From NCBI GenBank assembly GCA_949316495.1, contig OX439012.1, positions 29,098,935 through 29,162,934 of the forward strand: DNA of 64,000 bases. The letters run 5' to 3'. Positions 23,901 through 33,800 of the stretch are shown piece after piece (the stretch's first letter is position 1; the number at the start of each line of letters is the position of its first letter). Under the pieces are notes generated by a model that saw only the letters and a list, made by a program, of their open reading frames with translations, was not told the origin of the DNA and did not search any database. The translations under genes were made by a program, and so were the position numbers. Source of the stretch: Amphiduros pacificus. Taxonomy: Eukaryota; Annelida; Polychaeta; Phyllodocida; Hesionidae.

Positions 23901-25950
23901 ACTGGCATTCGGTCAGTCAGGAGGAAAGGGGTGTCATTTTTTTTTCAGTCTTTCACAATTTTTTTATCAATCTATTGAGATTGTGTGCGCTTGATGCCCA
24001 CTGGCATTCGGTCAGTCAGGAGGAAAGGGTATCTATTTTTTTTTTGTAGCAAGTTTTTTTTTGGGTGCGCTATGATGCCCACTGGCATTCGGTCAGTCAG
24101 GAGGAAGAGGGTGTCAACATTGATGTCAGCACATTAACCTCTGGTGTCTGTGAGTGGATGGAGGACCCTCGTGAAGCTCATAGTTCTGCCAAGTTAGTGG
24201 AGTTGTCTTCAATGCAAAGACTGTGTGCGCTTGATGCCCTACTGGCATTCGGTCAGTCAGGAGGAAAGGGGTGTCATTTTTTTTTCAGTCTTTCACGATT
24301 TTTTATCAATCTCTTGAGATTGTGTGCGCTTGATGCCCACTGGCATTCGGTCAGTCAGGAGGAAAGGGTGTCTAATTTTTTTTTGTAGCAAGTATTTTTT
24401 TTGGGTGCGCTATGATGCCCACTGGCATTCGGTCAGTCAGGAGGAAGAGGGTGTCACACTGATTTCAACTCGTCTGTGGTCTCCGGTGTCTGTGAGTGGA
24501 TGGAGGACCCTCGTGAAGCTCACAGTCTGGCCGGGTTTGATGCGGGGTTGTCTTCGGCTTACACTGTGCGCTTTGATACCCTACTGGCATTCGGTCAGTC
24601 AGGAGGAAAGGGGTGTCCACAAAGATCATGTGGGGCTGCTTGCCTGAAAGACATGGCCTCTCGGTCGTGTGGTCCACTCTAGTGTTTGCGATTCGATCTC
24701 TTTGCATTCACGTCCCTCCAAGGTTCTGGTAGCTTTGCTGCTTGCCTAGGTCCGCTCATGTCCGCAGATGTGTCTCTCCATGCGAATGGTAAAGGGGATA
24801 GTGGGTTCGCCCACATCCCTGGGGTTATGCTGATGGCAAGGTTCCGATGCGCTAATCCCACCAGGAGGTTATCGGGAGAGATTTCATCGTCAGGTCCATG
24901 AGCTAGGGTGTGGGGAGTTACCGGCATTGGCAGTCACACAACTTAATAAAAATCTTTGTGTTTGGTAACTTGTGCGCTATGATGCCCACTGGCATTCGGT
25001 CAGTCAGGAGGAAGAGGGTGTCACATTGATTTCAACTCTCATTAGCCTCTGATGCCTGTGAGTGGATAGAGGACCCTCTTGAAGCTCACAGTCCTGCCAA
25101 GTTAGTGGAGTTGTCTTCAATGCAAAGACTGTGTGCGCTTGATGCCCTACTGGCATTCGGTCAGTCAGGAGGAAAGGGGTGTCATTTTTTTTGTCAGTCT
25201 TTCACAATTTTTTTATCAATCTATTGAGATTGTGTGCGCTTGATGCCCACTGGCATTCGGTCAGTCAGGAGGAAAGGGTATCTATTTTTTTTTTGTAGCA
25301 AGTTTTTTTTTGGGTGCGCTATGATGCCCACTGGCATTCGGTCAGTCAGGAGGAAGAGGGTGTCAACATTGATGTCAGCACATTAACCTCTGGTGTCTGT
25401 GAGTGGATGGAGGACCCTCGTGAAGCTCATAGTTCTGCCAAGTTAGTGGAGTTGTCTTCAATGCAAAGACTGTGTGCGCTTGATGCCCTACTGGCATTCG
25501 GTCAGTCAGGAGGAAAGGGGTGTCATTTTTTTTTCAGTCTTTCACGATTTTTTATCAATCTCTTGAGATTGTGTGCGCTTGATGCCCACTGGCATTCGGT
25601 CAGTCAGGAGGAAAGGGTGTCTAATTTTTTTTTGTAGCAAGTATTTTTTTTGGGTGCGCTATGATGCCCACTGGCATTCGGTCAGTCAGGAGGAAGAGGG
25701 TGTCACACTGATTTCAACTCGTCTGTGGTCTCCGGTGTCTGTGAGTGGATGGAGGACCCTCGTGAAGCTCACAGTCTGGCCGGGTTTGATGCGGGGTTGT
25801 CTTCGGCTTACACTGTGCGCTTTGATACCCTACTGGCATTCGGTCAGTCAGGAGGAAAGGGGTGTCTTTTTTTTTCGGCCTTTTTAGATTGTTGGTTCTA
25901 GGCACCTACTGGCATTCGGTCGGTCAGGAGGAAAGGGTGTCACATAAAAT
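20987..25950. repeat. Complex tandem array: 739-bp units plus 1249-bp higher-order units
   Basis: Four nearly identical 739-bp units start at about 21000, 21739, 22478 and 23217. They are followed by shorter variants that repeat with a 1249-bp period (24065 matches 25314, 24324 matches 25573). Each 739-bp unit has one copy of the 330-bp segment shared with the palindrome and four copies of a motif with GGCATTCGGTCAGTCAGGAG, usually led by GCGCTTGATGCCCACT. About 30 motif copies are present overall. Short open frames recur in every unit only because the unit is repeated; none is called as a gene. Iteron-like arrays can act as origins or as binding-site platforms, but nothing here proves either. 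Confidence 0.92.
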
Positions 25951-26078
25951 CTTTCTTTTTAAATGTGGTTGTGAAATTGACAACCATTATCTCCCACCAA
26001 AAAAAGGGTCTTGTCAATTTTGGTATCTGAATGTTGTTGTCTATTTCTACGACAGCAACATCAGGTTTTGGAACATGT

Positions 26079-26178
26079 ATTTCTTTGCATCGGAACTTTT
26101 TATTTTTTGATCATTGCACAACACTAACCAAATACTAACAGTACTAATCCAATATAAAGAGTTCCGATGCAAAGAAAT
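26079..26178. repeat. Perfect 19-bp inverted repeat with 62-bp spacer
   Basis: ATTTCTTTGCATCGGAACT at 26079-26097 is repeated exactly in inverted orientation at 26160-26178. It lies just past the end of the tandem array and 1.2 kb before the first gene of the intronless block. Possible readings are a small MITE, a cruciform or origin-type element, or a paired binding site. Confidence 0.8.
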
Positions 26179-27377
26179 CAAGTCAAAATTTAGAGTAAAC
26201 AAAATTAATAAACTGAAATGAGGTTTCATTTCCTTTTTCAGAAGCAAAAGTTGCTATTGGAAATGTTTTCCCTCATTCTTTATTACTAAGAAACTTTTGG
26301 ACAAAGAGAAGTGGGAGAGCAAATTGTGAAGACCCGGAATTGGGTCTTCGCGATTTGTAACCACGCTAAGCCTGTCTCAAGCCATGGGGCTCTTTGTCTA
26401 TTTCAAAATTAGGAAATGATGTCAATTGTGTGATGCAGACAAATGTCAATTAAGGGTATTGATTCTGAGCTGTGAACGAATGAATGAATGGTGGCTGAAA
26501 GGCATATCAACCGCTTAAAGGCATATCAACAGCTATAATGGTTATTTGTGGGACGCATAATGATCATATGTGAGAATCCTGGAATATGTTGACATTTCAT
26601 GAATGATATAGACAATGTGGACGACGCATTAGAGTGACAATGCGCATGTTCATCACACCTCGGATGACCACTGGTGCAGAACACCAATCGGGGATGAGCA
26701 GAGTAGGTCAACTACATTATGGATCCAGATGAGTGCCTACTTTGATGAACCAGAATCACCACTCAGAGCTCAGTATTCCATAGGCCTGTCTGTGATCTGA
26801 CCGTGAATACTGTTAGCCAACCGGCATCTGAGGTAGCAGCCATCCGGCCCAGAGAGTTCCTAGCAGTATCTCACTTAATGCATATCTCACTCCATGCCTA
26901 GTCTTGTCTGCTTGATGGACACTTGTTGTGCACCCAAATAAAGAAACCATTGTACACATTAAACATCTGTCTCTGCATTTATTCTTATCTCCATAGATAG
27001 GTATTTCAGGCAGCTAGTTAGGCCCGACCCCATTGCAAGTATGTATCCCCATCCTAGTCAGATGAGTCCCCATAGATAGTCAAACTATAGCTGACATGTT
27101 CAGTGCCTAAAAATGGTTAAAATCATAAACGTTTTGACTTGAGATACGATCTGAGCTGTGAGATGGCCTTTTAATATAGTGACGTCATAATCCATTCTGG
27201 TGCCTGTGTGTTTTTTTTTTAAGATGCTTACGTGCACTTTCACTTGGTGATACAATGTTAGGTTGTATCCAATACTCTGTTTATTGGCCACATCATTTGA
27301 AGGCATCATTTGTTTCGGAAGATGAAAATGAAATAAATCTAGATTCAATTTTGCATGAGATAGAGTACAAGCCCTAT
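26179..27377. other. Non-coding stretch before the intronless block, faintly LTR-like
   Basis: No gene is seen. A short hairpin (GAAGACCC, then GGGTCTTC) lies at 26327-26348. Around 26936 CCAAATAAAG is followed by a TGTCTCTGCATTTATTC stretch, which resembles the poly(A) and R/U5 part of a solo LTR. I found no target duplication or matching second end, so an LTR is not called. The left edge of the viral-type block must lie somewhere in this interval or further left. Confidence 0.3.
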
Positions 27378-27384
27378 TATAGAG
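27378..27384 (+). promoter_or_regulatory. TATA-like box before the 1003-aa gene
   Basis: TATAGAG lies about 35 bases before the ATG at 27415, implying a very short leader. It parallels the better TATA box of the next gene. Confidence 0.4.
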
Positions 27385-27414
27385 CACCACATCATAGATT
27401 ATGGGTGATACAGG

Positions 27415-30400
27415 ATGACCATGTCGCATAGTCAGTTTGATAGCACTACAGAGCCACTGGACTCAGATGTAGACCTCTTGGTTTCAAGGTCTGTCATCGC
27501 TAAAAAAAAGGGGAGGGATCGCAAGTATAGGTGTAGAGCACACAGGAAAGTCTTCTACAAAGCAAACAAAAGGAAGACACCCGCAGAGTTCTATTCTCGT
27601 GAGTTGGCCAACAAAAAGCATATTAAACGACATAATTTTATATCCAATGACTTATGTGACGATAAACAATTGACCCAGTCTAATCCCGTGTGGTACGAAA
27701 CACTCCACACTGGTATGAATGAGGTCATTGTGAAACAACCTTCATCTGTAAACAACGAGCAAGATGATGTGACAATAAAGAAGGCGGCCACCATTCTTGG
27801 CCAGGAATCGCTCTTTCAAGTGCAAACCAACGTATTAGAAGGAGGTGTTGGACTGCCTGATGAGAAATGCAGCAGCATCATAAAGAACGCAACGGGTATC
27901 ACACACACTTTGGTAGGCAAGCCTTCTTCACCAAACTGTGAGACCAATGAAAATATTTGCAAGAGGAATATCTGTGACGATATGTACCTTCCAGAGTGCA
28001 CCAGCCAGAGGATTCAAGCTCGATTACCAACGTCCCGAATGACCAAGAGGGCCAAACTGGCTCTAACAAATGGGAGGTTGGTGGCAATGATTCCCAGATA
28101 CAACCTTGAAACAGTCATTTTCAACGATAGATCAGAGCTCCAAGATATTCCTGCATTTGCTGTGTATCGCAGAAGCAACTTGGAGGAGTTGGCAAATCGT
28201 AAAGTTATGGACGATGTGAGTCTGAGGAATAAGCTGGCAGACATAGACTGGTTGGATCTCGTACATAACGTGAAGTGCAAATCAGTTTGGTTACTGTCCT
28301 TTCTTGAACACACCAGCAATTGGTTGGATGATGGACGAGATCCAGTTTGGTGTGGCAACACACATGATGGGCCAGACGGTGAGGTCAAACAGAGACTCGA
28401 CAAGTCCGAGAACTCCATTCCTTTTAACCGGGACACCAACTGTCCTGACATTGTGAACGAGGCCAGGTGTGTTGTGGTGGGTGACCCTATGTGGATCGGT
28501 ACCACATTTGATGGGTCCCTTTCATATGCAGAAGCCGCCGATCGCACATACAGACAAATATTCCATTTGAACCCAGAGGAGGACATAAAGTCAATTGATG
28601 AGAAATTGAAGAGGAATAGTGACTTTCCTGTGCTCTGTGCCTTGGACACCACAAGGATAATACAAAGGGGAAATTCTTCATACGCTGTGGACTTTTTTGA
28701 CAAGACAAAGGCAATTGGTTGTCCTCTAAAACCCATGATATTGACCAGCTGCACAGAGGTATTTCTCAGGATCCAATCCTTTTATCTGAATCAACTGTAT
28801 CACTGTGGTGCCATTCGACTGGAAACACATCACATGGAAGGCTCAGATTCTGACAATTTCTACAGGCTGAGCGAGACAGATCCAATACTTGGCATCTTGA
28901 AACTTCCCAAGATACACACAATTGTCTTCCAGGCATGTGTGATATGCCTCAATTGCCGTCATGGTTTCACTACACTTTGGAAGCCAAATGACCAAGAAGG
29001 AACAAGACAACGCATCAGATCAAATGGATGCAGACACTGTCCAAATGGTAATCTCCATGACCTATCAAGCTTTGTCCTACGCGATGCCAGCAGGCAGCCT
29101 CTCATAGACTTTGGTTGCTCTAGAACCGTGCACTATGATGTACCCAAGTTGAAGAATGAAAGATATCTCCCGAAGGGCATGAGTGGCGTTGAAGAGCTGC
29201 CCATGTATGAAAAGGTGTGGCCCACTTCCAATACCAATCACCTCAAGCTGGATATGGAGGAAGATGGTCAGTGCAACGGTGAGTCCATAGCATTGACCCT
29301 CTTCATCCCAACCACGTTTGATGTGGACGAGACTATGAGTAACATCGTGAAGAATGCAAACAATGTCATTCACTCTCTTGACGTAGATGTAGGTTGCACC
29401 ATCGAGCCTGACAAGTGTCACCTCACAGATCTGCACATCTATCACGATCAAAAGGAACATGAGATCCAAGCTGTGACGACCCGAGTGAAGATGGTCTTAT
29501 CTCTGAACAAGAAAATGGACTTTGTCACTACACGGGAGTGTGCACAAAACACAGAGATGAACATGTGGGGATTAGGGAGTACATTCAGAATTACTAAGCA
29601 GGAGGGCAATCGAGCTAACATCTCAATGAATTTGCCTTCCACAACAACAACTAGAAAGTTCGGCGTGCAGACTGTGGACAACGAAGGCTGTGTTAAGGTT
29701 CATAAATCAAATGTGCTGGTCGATCTAAGCGAGACACAAAATGGGGCAACGCAGGAGCAAACAAGGAAATTGATTGGTGGAGAAACAATGTACACTGCTG
29801 TCAACATCTGGTGCAACCCCAGGTGGGAGGTAGCAGAGAACTTTGGCAGATACGGCATGTCTGTAGTTGCTGGTCTAGTGAACAACTTGCTCATGCAAGG
29901 AACAAAGACCATGTTGGGTAAGAAGGTGCAACTGATCAACAGAGGAGACTATCTGTGGAGTGCTCTCGACGAAGTGAAGGGAGCAGTAGATGATTTGATG
30001 TTAGAAAAATCATTCGTCGATACACTAGATTATTCCAAGCCACTAGAGGCAGCACTAGTCACAAAGGAAAATGAGTTGAACTTAATTCAGGATGAGATGA
30101 AGCTCCATGAAAAGAGTTCACCACTTGATTGTGATGATAACCAGTCTGAAATTGAGAACAAATACGTGAAGATGACATTGAAACTTGAACATGAAAGAGA
30201 TAAACTAATTGAGGAAAACCTCTCCTTGAAAAGGGGTATCAATGCTGTGAGAATTGTTCATGACACTCTCAGTTCGGATTTTAATGTCATGAAGGACAAA
30301 ACCTCTAAACACAAAATGAACATGAGTGTCATGCAGCAACAGCTGGAGACTTTGATGCGAGATAGAAATATGGCTCAATATAGTAAACACTCTGGACACC

Positions 30401-30426
30401 ATGATGACTCTAAGCTCATTGAATGA
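27415..30426 (+). CDS. 1003-aa intronless protein with zinc-ribbon-like cysteines and C-terminal coiled coil
   Basis: First gene of the intronless block, with a single open frame of 1003 codons. The N-terminus (about residues 25-70) is very basic (KKKGRDRKYRCRAHRK), suggesting nucleic-acid binding or nuclear import. Around residues 507-542 are CVICLNC and, about 25 residues later, CRHC, a spacing typical of a zinc ribbon or knuckle. Residues about 880-990 are rich in K, E and L in heptad-like order and look like a coiled coil. I recognise no family. A third codon is also ATG, so the start could be 27421. An AATAAA signal lies 50 bases after the stop (30477-30482). Lying upstream of and parallel to the helicase candidate, it may act in replication, transcription or structure; that is inference. 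Confidence 0.85.
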   Translation: MTMSHSQFDSTTEPLDSDVDLLVSRSVIAKKKGRDRKYRCRAHRKVFYKANKRKTPAEFYSRELANKKHIKRHNFISNDLCDDKQLTQSNPVWYETLHTGMNEVIVKQPSSVNNEQDDVTIKKAATILGQESLFQVQTNVLEGGVGLPDEKCSSIIKNATGITHTLVGKPSSPNCETNENICKRNICDDMYLPECTSQRIQARLPTSRMTKRAKLALTNGRLVAMIPRYNLETVIFNDRSELQDIPAFAVYRRSNLEELANRKVMDDVSLRNKLADIDWLDLVHNVKCKSVWLLSFLEHTSNWLDDGRDPVWCGNTHDGPDGEVKQRLDKSENSIPFNRDTNCPDIVNEARCVVVGDPMWIGTTFDGSLSYAEAADRTYRQIFHLNPEEDIKSIDEKLKRNSDFPVLCALDTTRIIQRGNSSYAVDFFDKTKAIGCPLKPMILTSCTEVFLRIQSFYLNQLYHCGAIRLETHHMEGSDSDNFYRLSETDPILGILKLPKIHTIVFQACVICLNCRHGFTTLWKPNDQEGTRQRIRSNGCRHCPNGNLHDLSSFVLRDASRQPLIDFGCSRTVHYDVPKLKNERYLPKGMSGVEELPMYEKVWPTSNTNHLKLDMEEDGQCNGESIALTLFIPTTFDVDETMSNIVKNANNVIHSLDVDVGCTIEPDKCHLTDLHIYHDQKEHEIQAVTTRVKMVLSLNKKMDFVTTRECAQNTEMNMWGLGSTFRITKQEGNRANISMNLPSTTTTRKFGVQTVDNEGCVKVHKSNVLVDLSETQNGATQEQTRKLIGGETMYTAVNIWCNPRWEVAENFGRYGMSVVAGLVNNLLMQGTKTMLGKKVQLINRGDYLWSALDEVKGAVDDLMLEKSFVDTLDYSKPLEAALVTKENELNLIQDEMKLHEKSSPLDCDDNQSEIENKYVKMTLKLEHERDKLIEENLSLKRGINAVRIVHDTLSSDFNVMKDKTSKHKMNMSVMQQQLETLMRDRNMAQYSKHSGHHDDSKLIE

Positions 30427-30476
30427 CATTGTAATGACAACATTTAACTATCTTTTGTTACTTCTAATCTGAACAA

Positions 30477-30482
30477 AATAAA
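30477..30482 (+). terminator. Poly(A) signal of the 1003-aa gene
   Basis: AATAAATAAA begins 50 bases after the stop codon, followed by a T-rich stretch at about 30500-30520. Confidence 0.6.
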
Positions 30483-30799
30483 TAAACAAACAGAGAATAT
30501 GATTTTATTTTGTCTCTCTCTTTATTCCAATATACATATATATAAGCATGCATCAGTGAACTGTCAGAGGCAGAAAAGTGGCCAAAATCAATTTATTTGA
30601 AAGAGGCCTGAAAGGAGGTTTAAGAAAATCACATGACATGTACTCTTATGCTTGTCTGCTGTGACTGTTCTAACCTGCTCTTACTCATTCTTCAACCAAA
30701 AAGCACAGGATTGAGAAAATGTTGTTAAATTGAATTTGGCATGGACGATCATAGAATTTGTTATTAACATCCGAGCAATTTCATATTCACAATTACTAT

Positions 30800-30806
30800 T
30801 ATAAAG
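30800..30806 (+). promoter_or_regulatory. TATA box of the 1424-aa gene
   Basis: TATAAAG lies 21 bases before the ATG at 30828, so transcription would be expected to begin at or just before the start codon. The preceding 300 bases (30490-30790) hold no gene. Confidence 0.6.
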
Positions 30807-30827
30807 AGTCTGATACATTCAATAGCA

Positions 30828-33800
30828 ATGAATGTGCCTTATAGTTTGTACGGATTGAATGATGTGCTACCTACCAAGTCTATCATCAGATTTGAGAAGG
30901 ACATGGCAGCATTGTGCTTTGACCTGCAAGCCAAAGAAATTCCTTTCAACACTCTCAAACATTCACCGAAACACATCAGAAATCTTTTCAATTTTATATT
31001 TTCGATCACCAGGGTATTTCAAGGCAAAGGAGTTGAATATGCAGTTTTTCTCGTCAAAAAGGAGAGTTTTGTCCCAGTACAACTACATGACGTCAACCGA
31101 GGATACATCTTACTTGTTCTCATTGAAAAGGAGGAATTTGATGTTAACTTCCAGACAGCAGCAAGATGTGTCTTAGCTATGAACAATGGTTTCATCAAGA
31201 AGGGTGATGCTATGAAACAGACCTTTGACGAATTGGAGAAGAGACTTGAAAAGTTTGATGCCACAAGTGGGGTCACCTCGGATTCAAAGACAACCAAATC
31301 TCCCAAGTCCGATGGGTTTCTCGCAGTGAGTCAGGTTGACGATGCATTGGAACTGTATCATGGTTTCAACAGGGAAATCGCATCAAATCTCAGAGACAAG
31401 GACATCGCTGAAAGTTGGGCATGCAGAGCAAACGTTCTCTCACCCGAATACCTCTTTCTACGGAGCCGAATATGCCATGGTGCATATAAAGAGCTGATCC
31501 ATCTCGGGAGCACCTTGCAGGAGACTTCGGATATAAGGAAAGCTGACATCAGCCTGCATAGCATCAGAATGTTCATGGATACTCTGGAGAGGGAGAATCA
31601 CAAGTTGTCTGCCATGTATAGAAAGAGGGCCACATTCTACATGTGGGATCAACTATTCAGTTACAACGACGAGCATTATCAGTTAGACTTGACCGGAAGG
31701 GTGGCATGGAAAGTGTCACACACGCATGTTATTGTATTTGATCGTTGGTTCGATGAAAACCAATTCTATGTACCACCGGAAGTCATACTAGAGAATGCCA
31801 ACGATATGAAAGACGACAAGGATGGCCAAGAGGATGAGGGGGATGAAGAAGGCGACCAAGATCAAATGCCAAATTTAAGTGATGAACAAATCCTTGTGGC
31901 AAATCATCAAGAGGCCATGGATATTTTAAAGGGCAAAACAAATGTCACTGGCACGTATAAGCCAACTCTCTACCCTGCATTGGACTATCTGAAAAGAGAA
32001 TTTCATCACATTGCCAGCACCGAAGACCAAGCCCATGTTACGACCCTCTTCCTGGACAGAACATACCAGTCACTTTTCATGAATCGCTACAAAGATATCA
32101 TGACCAATCGCAACCAGGAAATGGGGAAGGCCAGACAGGTACAAAACAAGGCTGTCCCGATCATCCGAAGTAAGGTGTTTCCACGTGCATGTCTCAATGC
32201 AGACAAAAACGATTTGACGGGAAAACTGAACTGCTCGTTGGTCTGCACGATGTCTGATGTAGACCACTACCAAGACATTTTTGCCAACCAACTCATGACC
32301 ATGGCATCCACAACTGGCGTGTGCCATTTGAGTGTCGAATTCTTCATGTTTCTCGTCAGCAACATCATCAGCTTCTCTCCAATGAAACACAAACCGATCG
32401 TTGTTTTGGACGGTCCCACTGGGGCAGGCAAGTCGTTTGCAACTCAAGCCCTTCAAATGATTGCCAATGGGCGTGGTGTCATGGGAAATGAGTTTGCCTC
32501 CCAGCATGAACACTATGCCACCACCAGGTCTCATACGCTGGTTTCGGAGAATGAGTATGAAAGCGTTCTCGGACAAAAGTTGATCGAGGAATGGCAGTCT
32601 GGTGAAGGTGGCAAGAATGCCTTCAGCAACAACACCTCGATGGAATCAGTGACACTGAAAAATACATATGACCATGGGGTCACTACCAATCTCAGGGGCA
32701 GAATGACGAAGACCCAACACGGAGAAAGATGGGTGAAGTCCGTGGACTATGCTATGGACGACAGGTCGGCCATCATTCTCGCCAACGGTTTCTATGTGTG
32801 TTCCAGCTTGAGGAACAGGTGCACGGTGTTTCACATTCCCAGCCTGAACGTGGGAGTGAATCAGAGGGAGGAGGAGTCTGTGCTGGAAACATTGGACAGG
32901 GCACACATCCCGCAACAGTTTGCTCTGATCCGATATCTCATATCAGAGGACCTCAACAGACAATATATACTCAATACCATAAAACCTTCTGATGAGAGTG
33001 ATTCACTCGATAAGACAGAGACTGAGCTGACATTGAAGAGGATTCAACAGGTGATGACCGAAATGGGCTTTGTCACAGAAGAGGTTTTGACCAGTAGGAA
33101 GATGACATTGATCAAGTATGTTGCAGAAGTGCTTGCACAGTGGAGGGCTGTGCTGGAAGTATATGCAAGCATTCATTCAGACTGCAAGGTGGTGCCACCA
33201 GCACCGTCAGTGAGCTTGGACGAATATAACCAGTATTTGGCAATGGTCATGAGGAAACATTTGAAAATGTTGTCAGAGAGGAAAACCATAACCAAGCATG
33301 TCACAAGGGTAGTGGTGGACCCATCAGATGTGTTGAGTGCCACCACACTAGTTATTCAGTTGACTGAACCTGACCGTCAACTGATGAATGTCATCTGCTC
33401 ACACCTTGCTGATCCCTCTAAGTACGAAGAGATGGACACTTGGAAAATGAATTACTTGGTGATAAGCAACACAAGCTTCAGCTTGATTTGCGAGGAACTG
33501 AAGAGGCATCGCACAAAGGTGTTGGACGAGTCTCTGAGCAAGTTATTCTTGAAACTCGAGGAGAAATACATCCTCAAAGGTAACACCAGAGTGCCATGCA
33601 TTCGAATGAAGTATGAACAGGGTCCCTATGTCCATAGAGGCAGAGAATCAAAGGTGTTTGAACTGTACATCAATGCATCCTATGCAGCTGAGTTGTATGT
33701 ACAAGAACACAAAGATGAAATGACAAAGTGCACCAAGCACTTGACCGAGAGACTGATGGACATTGTTCAAGGAGCACAGTGCGAGTGGGGAGTAAACAAA

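Noticed and set aside
21160-25887. Repeated 77-107-codon open frames
   Set aside because: Identical frames recur because the DNA unit is repeated. Both strands are open at the same place, and there is no sign of coding selection beyond the possible relic in the 330-bp segment.
21000-25950. CRISPR-like array
   Set aside because: The spacers are themselves repeated and the genome is eukaryotic; it is a satellite-type array.
28014-28754. 246-codon frame on the minus strand
   Set aside because: Lies wholly inside the 1003-aa gene on the opposite strand and has no recognisable domain; a shadow frame.
32070-32576. 168-codon minus-strand frame
   Set aside because: Antisense shadow of the P-loop region of the 1424-aa gene.
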